Notes: generated by a model from the letters alone, not told the origin. Shown: positions 44,740 to 57,384, numbered from the stretch's first letter. The stretch: DNA of 64,000 nt from Hemileia vastatrix (GCA_030280995.1 JASXTE010000008.1:24363193-24427192), one strand, 5' to 3'. Program-made: numbers and translations.

Positions 44740-46934
44740 AGTTTCAACTATGGTTGACTTCAAAAAGTTATGTAGGCAGTTTGATGAAGTTGTGGGATAT
44801 TTGATTGTGGTGGAGGACATAGGCCATCAAAATCAGGCCAAATATTTATTTTGGAAATCATTTAGCAGGGAAATCAGAATGGATTTGTTGAAGGAGCTGT
44901 CTAGAAAAAACTTGATGAAGTATTTACCAAATGGGGAAGAGAAACTGCCTTCTCTAGAGGTCATAAAAGAAGGAATTCAGGCTGATTTTAAATTAATGGC
45001 TTCAGAAAAGTATCAGGATTCCTATACTCAATATGTTAGCAAGTTTAGTGAAGCTTTGGCCAAAAATAATTATATTATGTTTAAGGCTCAGAAGGAAAAG
45101 AAAACTTAGTTGGGTCAGCTTGTCGCTAAGGTTGAGGAGGATGTTGATAATAAAATGGTGCATCATTTAGCTTTATTGACTAAGCAGCTCAAATTATTTG
45201 TTCAAGAAACTCAGAAAGCCAACAGAGCCCCTGTGGCTTCATCTTCTACTTCTTCTTCTTATCATTCAAGTGTTTATGAGAAGAGGACTTATGGGAATAA
45301 TGGTGATGGAAACAAGTTTAATTGGCATGGAAATTGCAATGGTGGTGGTAATGGCAATGGTGGAAATGTTTATAGAGGTGGTCATGGTGAACCTAGGGTG
45401 TGATATTATTGTAATAGTAGGGTGCACAAAGCAGAAGATTGTTATTTTATGGACAAGGACTTTCAGGATGGTAGAGTAAAATTTTATGGAAAGGTCTAAA
45501 AATTCCCTGATGGATCTTTCATCAAACCCAGTGATGGGCAAGCACCCTTGGATTTAGTTAGAGGAAATTCAATGGCTGAAAGGATAGACTGACTTGAATA
45601 ATTTAAAGGTGATGATGATGATAAAATTAAAGGTGGTAAAAAGAATGGTAATAATGATGGTGGAAAGATAGATAGGGTTAAAGAAACAGAGGTCAGTATG
45701 GCCACTTTCACAAGTTTATTTGGTGGATTAGAGTTGGTAATGGTTGCTAGGGTGGATGAAAACTGCATTATTGGTGAATATGATGTTGATGCTTCCAGAA
45801 GAGCAGCTGCTACTAAAGCTAAAAGTAGCATTCAGATCCAACTTGGGGCTAAACTGGGAAAAGCTGAAATAAAAAATATTGAGAAGAAACCTTACACTAA
45901 GGACAAAATTTTTAAAATGCAGAAGGGAATGGTGGATATGGGGCCTCACAGTTATGGTAAATTTGATTTAAATGGTGAGCCTATGTGTGTAGAAGAAGAA
46001 TCTGATTCTAAGGAATATATACCTATAGTGTATCTTCCAAGACCAAGTTTTACTGGTTCTACTCCTATGGAAGGGATAATGAGAAACAGTGATGGATCTG
46101 GATTGGTGAAAGAAGCTGGTGATGGAGCTAGGGTTATGGTAGATGAATATTTTATTATGGGGGGTGAAGATGGCAACGTGAGCTGTCAAGAGGTTCCCAG
46201 GGCCAAGGTTATTAAAACTTAATTTCAATATGAAAGGCAAGTAATATGTGATCAAGAAAATTCTATGGAGACCGTTTTGGGTAAAGTGAATCAACTTCAG
46301 ATTCCTTTATCTTTAGGAGAATTATTTACAATTAGTCCAGCCCTTGCAGAGAAGCAAAAAAAGAATCTGACAAGGAGAGGTGGAGTATATATGTGAAGAT
46401 GCTTGAAGGTTTCGAGAGGAGGTGGAAACTCATTCTTCTGCCCTTCTAGGGTTTTTAATGGTGATTTTAAATGGAAAAAAGGTAAAGGCTCTGGTGGATT
46501 CCAGGTCACAAATCAATCTGATTACTTTAAAAAAAAGTTACTATAACTGTTTGCCAATTAAAACTGGTACTGGTGGTAGTTTAAGAGGCATAGTTGAGCT
46601 TGCTACTGAACTTATGGGTACAGCAGAGCATTTCAAGTTATGTATTGGTGGATCTGTTAATAGAGTGCACTTAAATCTGGCAAGGGTATCTGTAAAAATG
46701 TTTCTTGGTGGGCCATTTTTGATGGAATTTGAAGCTAGAATAGATTATGAAAGTTGTATGGAAATCAGTTCAGAGATTACTGGTGACAGTATGAGAAGGA
46801 TTAATTTACAGTTAGCACCTCCAGGAGATGATGGCTGGGAGAGATGGCCTGGCTTTACCACTATGTGTCAGTGTTGCATTTTTACCAAGAAGAGGAAAAT
46901 TAAAAGGGAAGGTTCTGCTAAATTTATTAATTAA
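44740..46934 (+). pseudogene. gag: Element C gag (C-terminal part) and protease
   Basis: Continues gag after F: STMVDFKKLCRQFDEVVGYL, a helical region to 45109, a Ser-rich then Gly/Asn-rich linker, and a knuckle remnant YYCNSRVHKAEDCY at about 45400-45440 with its first Cys replaced by a stop. The protease region lies at 46422-46934 (KKVKALVDSRSQINLI), where the catalytic Asp-Ser-Gly reads Asp-Ser-Arg. It ends with GPFLMEFEARIDYE and TTMCQCCIFTKKRK. In-frame stops near 45107, 45402, 45498 and 46220. Confidence 0.8.
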
Positions 46935-47143
46935 AATAAGTTTGAAAACCCTTGTTTTTTTGGGGTAGTGAGGGCTGATCACTTTAATATTGCATTCTCT
47001 CCTCAAGAAGAGATCCCTATTGCTTTAGGTCAGCTCACTTATAGATAATTCAAGTGGATTCTCAATTATTTTCTGTCAATATTTCATTGGAATGTCATTA
47101 GGTGATGGATTTTTATATATGTTTATTATCTTTATCAAATTAT

Positions 47144-47382
47144 CAACACACAATATGGGGGGTGGATTTTCTAGAGAGTCCCCAACCTTGGACCCAAACT
47201 CACCACAGATTGAACACACATTGAGCTAATGAAAAAGGAACCATACAACCAGTGATGAACACCACTAAGCAGAACTGTTTTAGGTGGGTGTTTAAGTAGG
47301 GTTCACTATGAGTTAAGTATGAGTTTCATCTGAGTTTAGGTTGGGGACTTGCTAGCAAGTCTACCTCCTATATTGCATAGTG
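47144..47382 (+). mobile_element. CACTA-type MITE, copy 1
   Basis: 239 bp with target duplication TAT (47141-47143, 47383-47385). Termini CAACACACAATATGGGG and CCTATATTGCATAGTG are inverted repeats of each other. Next to the right terminus is the near-palindrome GGACTTGCTAGCAAGTCT; the left one is decayed. The interior has AACTCA-type direct repeats. No coding capacity. Confidence 0.8.
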
Positions 47383-47867
47383 TATGCTACAAAATTTAAA
47401 AATGGATCAAAAGGAAAGATGAGGTGTATTATGTTTAATAAAAGTTGGAAGGGCCATTTGGTTAATTATGGTTATATTAGTGCTGGATTGGTTTATAGCC
47501 TCCAGCATGAGTATAAACCGTAATTATCACATCAAAATCAACAAAAAAATCTTAGTATAATTAAATCACAAAAAAATAATATTTTTGATGATTCTATTTC
47601 TTTCCTCCTGAAAGAGGTTAAACTGCCAACTTGCTTTACTGGCAATTTGATGATGGAAATCGAAGAAGAAAAATGTGTTGGAAAAATATATAATAAATTA
47701 GACAAAGGAAAAGGGTGTTTTAATGAAAATATTGAAAATAAAAATTATATTTCACCTTACTCTATTTCTGATTCTGCTTCTGAAGCTGAAGAAACTTTAT
47801 ATGAAAAATTATATTATGGAAAAATTATAATGGATCAATTATCTCAAGTAAAGGTGTATGATGATGT

Positions 47868-48723
47868 TGTGGTTTTGAAAATCTGGGTATGCCTTTGGAG
47901 TGCATATTTGGGGCTGTTTGGTATGTAGGGTATAGTTGGGGTTATGGTGTTTTTTATTGGTTTTTTTGTTAGATGTTATATCATTATTTGTGTTTTTAGA
48001 GGCTTAAGCTAGGGTCACTTAATATGTCTCAGCTTTTTTCCTTTTGTTTTCTCTTCATTTAAAGGGCTTTTATCAGTTTTTTGGGCATTTAAGGGCTTAA
48101 AAGTGGCCTCCCACCTTTGGGAAGCCTACCCACCCCTAAGCTGCAGTCCTGCCTGTGAATATGGAAGTGCTTAAAGGCACTTTCATGCATGTAGGAAGGT
48201 GGGAAAGCTGGATTTGGCTAGGAAATGTCCAGTGTGGTCTGTGTGTGAGAGATTAAGCAACTTTGAATGGGAACTCTATTTATCATCAACCATCTGAGAT
48301 ATATGGAATCTCTTTGCTTCACTTTTTTGTGTGCTTTGTGGCATATTTTGGCTGGGTTGTGAAAATGTTAGTTCCTACTTGACCACAACTCTTATCACTG
48401 TTTCTCTGGTATAGTCTTGCAAGCTATATCAAGTATCATTCTGCCTCTGGTGTAGCTTTGTAACCTGCATCAAGTATATTGCTTTCTCTAGTGTGGACAT
48501 TGGTCAACATTTCAGTTCTTTGGTGTGGTAGTCTGTCTGGCAACTACTTATTTGACTGATCATGAAATCAAGTGTGTTGAATGGGGGTTTTAGAAATTGA
48601 GACTCAATTTAATTTAGCAGGTAAATATCACTTTATTTTTCCAAAGGGAAGGGGGATTTTTTCTCTGGTTTTTCTCCGACTCCCTTGGTCAAGGCCTATA
48701 GCTAGCACTATAGGATTGTCTAA
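47868..48723 (+). repeat. Putative solo LTR of an otherwise unseen family (L)
   Basis: 856-bp insertion in element C flanked by GATGT (47863-47867, 48724-48728). It starts TGTGGTTTTG and ends TTGTCTAA. The C reading frame continues across it when it is removed (VYDDV then AKYKKVSN). No protein is supported inside. Family assignment is open. Confidence 0.6.
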
Positions 48724-49060
48724 GATGTGGCAAAATATAAAAAGGTATCAAATAAAATTAGACCAATAAATGAACCTCTTCTGGATGAATTAAATCCACC
48801 TTTGAAAAGACCTAACTTATCAATAGATTCATATGACTGTCCTTTAGTCAAGAACCTGCTAGAATTTTCTGAAACTTATGGGATCACTTTCAAAAGATTA
48901 GAGGTTGTTAATTTTGTAACTGAAGGATGGCTTTCAGGTGAAGAATAATCATTGTTGTTGAATGTTATGGGTAACAGGGAGAAGGCCATAGCATTTGTAG
49001 AGGAGGAGAGAGGTGTGTTAAAGCATTCTTATGGGGATCCCTACAAGATTCCAGTTGTTT

Positions 49061-52000
49061 GTCATGAACCATAGTAACAGAAGCTGATTCAAATACATGA
49101 CACATTAAAAGAAGATTATATCAAAATCATTAGAGAAATAATGCAAGCTGTATTATAAAAGAAATCATCCTAAATTTATTCAAGTTCAGTATTCTGTATT
49201 AAAAAACTAATGGAAAGCTAAGGGAAGTTCATGATGTAAGATAGCTAAATTGAGTTACGATAAAAGATGCAGGAATACCACCTAGCACAGAGGAGTTTTT
49301 AAAGATTTTTTCAGGGAGACTATGTTATGTTTTTGGTGATATAATGGGGGATATGACAAAAGAGAGTTGCAACCAGACTCTAGACTTCTCACAAATTTTG
49401 ATACACCACTTGGAAAAACTACAGCTAACAAGATTACATAAAGGAGAAATAAATTCTGTTTCTGTTTATCAAGCTCAAATGTCTTGTATTCTTCAAGACA
49501 AAATTTCACAATATGCTGGTATATTTATTGATGATTGTGGAATAAAAGGACCTTCAATAGATTATGGTAATGAAGTATTGAAGGAGAATTCATGGATAAA
49601 AAATGTATCTTGGAATATATTTTTATTTTAGAGAGTATTTTGTTTAGGATTGAAGAGGCTGGGTTAAATATTTCAGGTTCAAAATTTTCTTTTTGTGTGC
49701 CAGATTTGGAAATCTTAGGTCATGCAGTATTTAGAGATGGCAGGATTATGTCAAAGAAGAAGGTAAATAAAATTCAGTCCTGGCCAAGAACCAAGAATAC
49801 AACCAAAGTAAGAGGGTTTTTAGGCATGTGTGTTTATGTCAGAATACTTATCAAGGACTTTTCTTTGTTGGATGCTCCTTTGAGAAGGTTAACTAGGAAG
49901 AATGCTGACTGGGAGTGAGATGAAGAGTGTGAAGAGGCTTTTGTTAGATTGAAGATGGTGGTAGGAAAAGATATTATTCAACACAAGTTATATTATGGGA
50001 AAGATGCAGGTTGGATTTATTTAGCAGTGGATCCAAGTCATATTGCTTCTGGGGCAGTTCTGTCTCAAATGGATAAAGCTGGTTACATAAGACCAGTCAG
50101 TTATTAATCTGTGGTTTTTAATGAAGTGGAATCAAGATATTCTCAAATAAAATTGGAGCTTTGTGGTGTGGCAAAAATTCTAAATAAACTTCAAAATATT
50201 TTATGGGTACAACACTTCAAATTACAAGTAGATGATAAATCTTTCATTCAAATGATTGATTCCCCTAGTTTACCAAATGCACCCATGACTAGATGGGTTT
50301 CTTTTATTCAGAATTTCTCTTTTGATTTTGTTCACAAGCCTGGTAAGATTTTTACTATTCCAGACGGTATATCAAGAAGATCACCTACTGAAGAGAGTTC
50401 TTACTCAGAGGAATTCTATGAAGATATACCTGCAATAAGGCCAATACCAAAGGTGCTGAAGACTTTCCTTACCTCCCCCATGAGGTTAAACTGTCAGGAT
50501 TAATATGTGTAGATAGTGAAGAAGACAATTACCTCCACCATGAGGATAAACTGGAAAATAATAGAAGTATGGTAAATTATGTGCTTGGGGAGTTTGATTT
50601 TGGTGTAGATAAGTTTGGTAAAAAAAAGGTTGTAGATGTTGTGTATATGGATGAGGAAGGCTAAATAGTGTGGGATAGTAAAAATTTGGTGAATGGTGTA
50701 TATGTTGGAGTTTTAGAAAATTTGGTTGAAGAGAGGTTGGGTGATAATAGAAATTTGGTAAAAAGGAGATTGAAAAAAGATGATGATGATGATGCTAAAA
50801 AGGGCAAAAAGGAAAAAGATGAAAATTTGGTTATTAAAAGGTTGTAAATTTTAAAAATGAAAAATTCAAAATCTTTAATGATAAATAGGCAAAGTCTAGG
50901 GTTTAAATTATTGGCTCATTCATGTGCATGTGATACAAAAAATAGGGAAGTTCCTGTAGATATAATATTAATGGTTTTTCAAGATGATGTCTGGGGACAG
51001 ACAGGATTTTATTATAAAATGGTTAAATACTTATTAACATTAGAAAGACTGGATAAAAGTGATAATGATGAATGGGTGGCTATCAAAAAAAAGTCATCAG
51101 TATTTTATCTCTCCAGAAAAAGATTAATGAAGAGTTGGTATCCAAATCCTCAATTTTCTATTACTCAAAAGAAATGACAAGAATTAGTTATGAAATATCT
51201 GCATGAAGATCTTAGGAATAGAGGAGTTGGTGAAACTTATATACAAATTTCTGGTACATTTCGGTGGCCTGGTATGAAGCTGACTGTTAAAAAATGGGTT
51301 CAGTAATGTGAAGAATGTCAAAGGAGAAGTTTTTTAAGGCTAAAGGAACCTGGACATGCAACTGGTGAAAATACTCTTTTTGGTAGGGCTAGTTTGGATT
51401 CTGTTCATACAAAAGAGGGAAGATATAAATATTTGATTTTAGAAAGAGATAATTCATATGGTTGGGTAGAGGATGTGCCTCTTATTAATTTGAATTCTAG
51501 GAATGTGCAAGGGTTTTTAAAGAAAAAATATTGGGTGTATAAGTATGGAGCTATGAAGTTGGTAACAGTTGATGGAGATCCTGAATTTGTTACAGAGTTT
51601 ATAGAGGCTATATTGGAAGTTGGATCAAAGGTTATGTAAGCAACCCTGTACTATCCTGAAGCTTAAGGAATTTCAGAAAGAGGGCATCAAGTTGTCAAGG
51701 ATGCTTTAGTTTAAATGTGTGGAGAAAGTGCTGAAAAGTGAAGGCACTATTTACCATTGGTTTTATTTGCTGAAAGAATCATTTTTAAAAGGACAACTTA
51801 GCATTCATCATAAAAACTATTTTTTGTACAGAAAGCAGTATTACCAGTTGATCTTGAGGTCAAAACATATCTTGGAGAAGACTGAGATGTGGTCAAAGCT
51901 ACTGAAGAATTATTATGTGTAATAATGTTTCAGTTATAAAATAAAGAAGAAACTCTAGAAAAGGCATATGGGAAAATGATGAATATTAGAAATAAGTCAG

Positions 52001-52230
52001 TTAGATATTGGGATAAGAGGCTAGCTTATGTTTTAAGGAAACCATTGAAAACTGAGGATATGGTCCTAGTGTATAATAAGACTTTGGAAAGTCAATGGGG
52101 TAGAATGTTTGCAGATAGGTGGAATAGACCATACAAAGTTAGGGTACAAGTATCTGGTGGTTCATATGAAGTAGAAGAGTTGTATGGAGTAGTGTTGAAG
52201 AAGAGGGTAGCTGTTGATCAGGTCAAGTGA
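49061..52230 (+). pseudogene. pol: Element C RT, RNase H and integrase, decayed
   Basis: RT: IFIDDCGIKGP at about 49520-49553 (FIDD active site), thumb ISGSKFSFCVPDLEILGHAV, connection NKIQSWPRTKNTTKVRGFLG. RNase H: YLAVDPSHIASGAVLSQMDK (about 50020), then VHKPGKIFTIPDGISRR. Integrase: zinc region LHEDLRNRGVGETY and CEECQRRS (about 51200-51330), core DSVHTKEGRYKYLI and VTVDGDPEFVTEF, then a C-terminal barrel-like part RWNRPYKVRVQVSGGSYEVE ending KKRVAVDQVK at 52230. No chromodomain is seen, unlike A, E and F. Stops and frameshifts throughout. Confidence 0.85.
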
Positions 52231-52640
52231 TTCTATCCTAGGGGCACTAGGTGTGCTGAAGTCTGACTCTGAAATGAGGATAAACTACCTACCATTTTTT
52301 ATGAATATTCCTCTGAAATTAGGATAAACTACTTTTCTATTGCTTAGAGAATATTTACTCCACAAAGAGTATAAACTAAAATTATCATTAATATATAAAA
52401 TCATAAAATTTGATGTTAAAAATTTTTACAGTGAATATTTGTGTAGGAATAAAATTATTTTTGGTAGATTTTTCACAGGGGAACCTTCTAAATTTAATAT
52501 TGGAAAGTTTGGGGGTAATTGATGGTCTGGCTGCTTTATAAACAATTACTACACAATATTTTTTACCATAGTTTCCCTGTTTCTAGTTGAATCCTTGCTT
52601 TGTGTTTGCTATATATGGAGTCCACTAAGACTAGAAACTG
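52231..52640 (+). other. Element C 3' untranslated region and deletion junction
   Basis: Two near-copies of a CTCTGAAATGAGGATAAACTAC-like phrase (about 52267 and 52311; compare AGGATAAACT at 50541) and a GGAAAGTTTGGGGG tract near 52500. About 120 unrelated bases separate this from D gag at 52641. The expected 3' LTR is absent. Confidence 0.5.
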
Positions 52641-53768
52641 AATCAGACCTTTTCATAAAATTTTTATCTACCAGAATTCAAGTCACTATCCAAATTAAAA
52701 CAATCACCAACTGTGTTCCCCCTCCTATTACAATATGAGCACACCCTGGGTTTTCCATATCCACCTCTAAAACCATTACCACCATTTCCATTAAGCCGGT
52801 TCTTGTTGCCACCATTATAGCCATAATTCCTCTTCTAATAACCCCTATATTGATAAGAAGAAGAAGAAAAAAAAGAAAAAGGGCCTTATTGACCTTCTTT
52901 GTCTCTTCAGTAAAAATTTTATTCTGATTTATCAAGTCAGCCAACTGATCCACCATTTTATTATCAAAATTTCTCTCATTTTTAGTGATGGGCTGTTCCA
53001 TATGTGCATTCTTAGCTTATTAAGCTTTAACTATAATATCATTGTTTTCAAACAGTACTTTACTAATCTTGCTTAAATACTGTGTGCAATATTCCTGATA
53101 GTTTTCCTATGCAATAAGTTTTAGCTATGACTCCACATTCTCCTTGATAATTGATAAATCTGATAATTTTTATTTACACATTAGGTGTAGTATTTATCAG
53201 ACTTCTCCTAGATAACTCCTTTAGCACATCCATCCTAATATCCACCAAAACCAGATATTCCACCACTTAATTAAACTGCCCATGGAATTTTTTATAGTCA
53301 ACCAAAGAAGCAAAACCACCTTTTCCCTTCCAGACTCTAACAATCTTTTTCAGGACCACCATAGAATACATAAAACTTTATCTTTTCATCATCCCTTTTG
53401 AGTACATGGTCCAACCCCACTTTAAATAAACATCCATATCAATAACCACTTTTTCCAACACTCTTTACACAATAAAGAATTTGATTTGCTTCACCATTTC
53501 CACATGAGAAGCCCTATCAACATTAGCAGCAGCTTCATAAATTCTTAAAAATCATTTAACTTCCTCCCCATTATTCTTGGGCTCATCCCAAGTTTGAATC
53601 CTATTTGATTCCATAAAAGGAGCATCAGTACCAGAAACACCATATTTAGAAGCAGAAGATATCCCAAAAGTAAAGATAAACCATTAAAAAGAGATCCAAT
53701 ATTTAAGCCTCTTGCAAGCTAAGAGAGTCCAGTTATCATTATAGTTTATTTAAAAGTCAGAAAATTTG
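52641..53768 (-). pseudogene. gag: Element D gag, decayed
   Basis: Minus strand. The start position at 53662-53660 reads ATA, then TCTTCTGCTTCT, where C and H have ATG. The rest is heavily decayed: DNKMVDQLADLINQNKIFTE near 52960, a Gly/Asn-rich linker, and a zinc-knuckle remnant CSYCNRRGNTVGDCF near 52735-52690 in which His is Asn. Homology with C ends at 52641, equivalent to C 45497. D resumes at 34287, equivalent to C 46690. Confidence 0.75.
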
Positions 53769-53787
53769 AGCCCCATTTTGGGTGCCA
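53769..53787 (-). other. Primer-binding site of element D
   Basis: Minus strand TGGCACCCAAAATGGGGC a few bases after the LTR end. Related to the C and H sites. Confidence 0.6.
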
Positions 53788-53791
53788 AAAA

Positions 53792-54880
53792 TGTAAAAAG
53801 ACTCTTGCAGTTACCTTGCTGTAAGCAGAATCCAAGGTATTTGGATAAACAAAAGAAAATCCTGTGCATTTAAGTAAAATAAGAGTTCACAATTAACTAA
53901 GCTTTAATTTCAACTTGATAATAAAATGACTTGTTAACCAGTTTTATTTAATTATTTTGAGATGTTAGAATTGGTGTTTTTAAGTTAATATAAATAATTA
54001 AAACAAAAAGTTGTAGCAGAAAAAGTTAATTAAATGATTTAATTCATATTTTTTTTTGAAGTTTTTATTTTTGTGAACAGATTTTTAAATTGATTCCTTA
54101 AATTTGCAATATTTCTAATTATACCCTACATGATTATATTTTTATGTTTTTGTGTAAAATACATAAAGTATTAAGTAAAAAAGTTATATTTATAAGGGTA
54201 TTACAAATTTTAAAATGTTAAGTTAAATGATTGTTGTTATGCATTTAAATTTTGTATGATACTCTATGATAATTTCTTATTTTGAGTCCACAGATTTTAT
54301 ATGCATATTATAGCTATGGCACCCCCTTTTTCCCTTCCAGAGTTTGTCTGGAGATTCAGGTAGTTCATACAGAGCTTGTTTGGACATTTCTGGAGCTCAT
54401 ACAGACATCTGGACTCAATTAGAAGCTTAAAACTTCAATAAAAATCTAGAAAAATTAGAGATGATATGGATTCATCTGGAAAACATTTTATCCAAATTTA
54501 GTAGCCTGAACAACTCTTTTAACTGAGCTAAAAATAATAAAAGTTAAGAAAGTCAACAAAAATTAATAATAATCAAAAATACTTAATAAAATAATAAAAA
54601 ATATAAGAAAAAATAGTACAAATTACTAAATGTTTCAAAATGTTTTTGAGCTTCCTGAGTTTTTTTTATTTTCAATTTTGAACCAATAGATGTATTTTTT
54701 ACAGTGAATAAAATATTTTCACTTGACACATTGATTAGACCAATGTTCACAATATAACCAGCCATTTTCTTTGTAAGAAATTATTCTAAATTTAAATAAC
54801 CCTTTAAATATTCATAATTAATATCCCAAGATAAATTTTAAGCTTCTTTTAGCTCCATAATAATCTTTTGACTGCCACTA
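53792..54880 (-). repeat. 5' LTR of element D
   Basis: About 1.09 kb. Minus-strand start near 54880 (GTGGCAGTCAAAAG) and end GCAAGAGTCTTTTTACA at 53792. It is inserted into an older LTR of the same family in the opposite orientation (54881-55434). Confidence 0.8.
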
Positions 54881-55434
54881 TGCACAAACTCCAGATGAGC
54901 TCTAGAAGGGATAAGGAGAAAGTTATATAAGTTGTAGATTCAAAATTACACAGTAGATAGAGGGTATAACAGAAATTCATAATACGTAACAGCCACCATT
55001 TAAATAGAGTTTTACAATTTTTAATACCCTTATAAATATAACAATTTTACATTACAGTTCTTATAATTTATATAAAAACTTATAAATATACACTTATAGG
55101 GTATGATTAGAAAGTTTTTGACTCCAGGGAATCATTTATAACATCTGGTAATAAAAATAAAAACTTTTTTAAAACATAAAACTTCAATCATTTAAATAAC
55201 TTTCCACTGGCACAATGTTCTGTGGTATTTCTTTATATAACTCAAGAACACAGATTCTCCTCATCTGTAAACTGTTAAATATCACTGGTCAACAAGTCTT
55301 TTATTATCAAGTAGATATTTTAGCCTAGATTATTAAGGACCCCTTATTTATCTTAAAGGGACAGGTTTTTCTTTTGTTTATCCAACTCTTTTGGACTCTT
55401 CTTACAGCAAGGCATCTGTAAGAGTCTATCTACA
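54881..55434 (+). repeat. 3' half of an older C/D-family LTR (K)
   Basis: Plus-strand sequence from CTCCAGATGAGCTCTAG to AGAGTCTATCTACA aligns with the second half of the C LTR (from about 34790). Its first half would lie beyond the lost left end of D. No primer-binding site follows, so it was a solo or 3' LTR. Confidence 0.65.
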
Positions 55435-56019
55435 ACATTAATTTTTGTTAGTACTTTCTTGTGAAGATTTCCTGATGAAATGCCAATTTCCTATCCCTCC
55501 TCACATATATATATCCTCCTCTACTGTCCTCCTACTGAAGCTATTTACAACACCAGCACCTAGTCACTGAAACACTACACTAAACTAATACTTAAAAGAA
55601 TGCACAAATCCAGATATAAAATAGTCCACAAAACTCCCTAGTGCTCTTTACTACTCACTGATACTCCAATTGATAGTTACCACTTAGTACCTCTCACACA
55701 CACTCCCATATCACTTTATTTCCTTACCCCCATAGATTTTCTGCTTTTAAGACCAAAAAACTTGTTTCAAAACCCTCTTCACTCCATTGAACCTTATGTA
55801 TACTTCTATATGGGTACCACCACTACATTTGACAAAATTGTAAACTTTCTTCCTCAATCTCTTTTGGGAACTCCCCTCTAACTAGTTTCAGAAAGTCACT
55901 GGACTATCCATGCTTAAATAAGATATGTACTAAGCTTTATCCCATTTCATAATTGTGCTGTAAGTGCATACACACTTTTTGTTAATTCCTAAGCATATTT
56001 TAATTTAGTGCTTTCTTCC
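55435..56019. other. Unassigned repeat-like stretch
   Basis: C/T-rich on the plus strand, no supported reading frame. It continues at 57202 after removal of the F solo LTR. No clear homology to the other families here. Confidence 0.3.
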
Positions 56020-57196
56020 TGTCAGCCTAAATATCCTTAGGACTGAGTATTTCTTATGCTTAAAATAAGATAACCTTAACTAGATTAAGCTTATATCTTA
56101 AAAATAAGGTTAAAATAATAATATATATTATTTTATTATATATATATATAATTATTATTCTATTATATAATTTATAATAGTTTAAATAGCTTATCCATGG
56201 CCTAATAATACTTATTAAGGTGTTAATGGAGTCATAATATACTTATCTTAAGTGATATGAAGTAATTATTGACATACATAAGCTTATATGTATACATAAA
56301 TCTCATATTCAGTGAAATATGCAGTATATTATGTATATTTAGGTATATAAGTGGGTTTTAGCCCCTTAATAGCCTATAACCTTTGTTTTTCTGCTTATTT
56401 TAGGTCATATGGACGAAATCAGTGGACTCACAACGCCTACAGAAGCATAGACACCTATATCAGGCGCATACACCCAGTTTGGACAACTAAAATTACTTCC
56501 TTTGATGGTTATTCACGGATTTATGGGTTGGAAAGATGTTTTTGGGTTAATGTGGATGCTTGGGGATGTTATTGGGGGCTTGGACATTTTATTTGTTTCC
56601 TTTATATGCTTTTAGTTTCATTAAATCTCTTTTTGATCATTTATTTTACCTGTTTCTTTATGGTATCCGCTTTTATCTGGGTTTTCTATTTATGGTATGA
56701 CTCTGTGTTATTATTAATAGTGATGGAGGGTCCTTACTGGAGGTCTGGGTGTTGAAACTGCTTGAAGTGGACGCCATGGGGAGGTGATGGGCCCTCACAG
56801 TGCTGTAATTGCCGGGGATAGCAGTGACATCATCTGGATTGAAGGTCTGTGCACTCCAGTGGATTTGGGTATAAGTAAGGAGGGATTTTGACGGTTTATT
56901 ATCATCATTCAATTACTACACTTCAACCAAACACTACAATACAATTATTAGCAATCAGAAATATATTATAAAGCCCTTATAAATTGATATTATCTTTATA
57001 AAAGCTATAACTATATTTTATTCTTCTATTTTCCACTACTAGCACGCATTTAAATCCAAGTATTGTGAGTTTTATTTGAGTATAACTATTCTATTAGTCT
57101 TCCCCTGAGGTTTAATCACTAAATCATTTATTAATAAGTAGTAGGACCATAAAATAACACTATTATATCATACTTATATACTAGACTATACTGACA
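56020..57196 (+). repeat. Solo LTR of family F
   Basis: 1177 bp, TGTCAGCCTAAATATCC to GACTATACTGACA, flanked by target duplication CTTCC (56015-56019, 57197-57201). TATA box at 56344-56351. Only a few per cent different from the F LTRs. It is a product of LTR-LTR recombination after a recent insertion. Confidence 0.95.
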
Positions 57197-57201
57197 CTTC
57201 C

Positions 57202-57384
57202 TATGGTTGCTGGTACACTCATTTCTATCTCCAAGTTCAAAAATTCTAATATTACCTTCTGCGCTCACCTTCCCTTTGCTCTCAAGAGCATACAATTCAT
57301 GCTAAGGCTTCCCAATTCTGCACTAAAGAATCCCTTTATTCTTCAGTAACTACACATCCTGATTGCAAGGAAAATACCACAGTG
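57202..57384. other. Unassigned stretch
   Basis: Continuation of 55435-56019 across the F solo LTR. Nothing recognisable. Confidence 0.3.

Larger units (their letters stand above)
46935..49060 (+). pseudogene. Element C protease-RT linker, broken by two insertions
   Basis: Collinear with D 33947-32957 read backwards. Fragments: GQLTYR, VDSQLFSVNISLE, EVKLPTCFTGNLMMEIEEEK, then MDQLSQVKVYDD. After the solo LTR come VAKYKKVSNKIRPINEP, LVKNLLEFSETYGITFKRLE and VNFVTEGWLSGEE. Cut by a CACTA MITE (47144-47382) and by a solo LTR (47868-48723). It has no recognised catalytic motif. Confidence 0.7.
34288..52520 (+). mobile_element. Ty3/gypsy element C, nested in D, lacking its 3' LTR
   Basis: 5' LTR, primer-binding site, gag, protease, RT, RNase H and integrase in order on the plus strand, homologous to D. 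It is interrupted by F (35890-44739), a CACTA MITE (47144-47382) and a solo LTR (47868-48723). A purine-rich GGAAAGTTTGGGGG near 52500 may be the polypurine tract. No 3' LTR follows. Its loss together with about 1.2 kb of D suggests a deletion at the right junction. Confidence 0.8.

Noticed and set aside
55435..56019. Part of family J LTR copy J3
   Set aside because: J3 alignment is convincing only from about 57385. This stretch does not match the start of J in either orientation.
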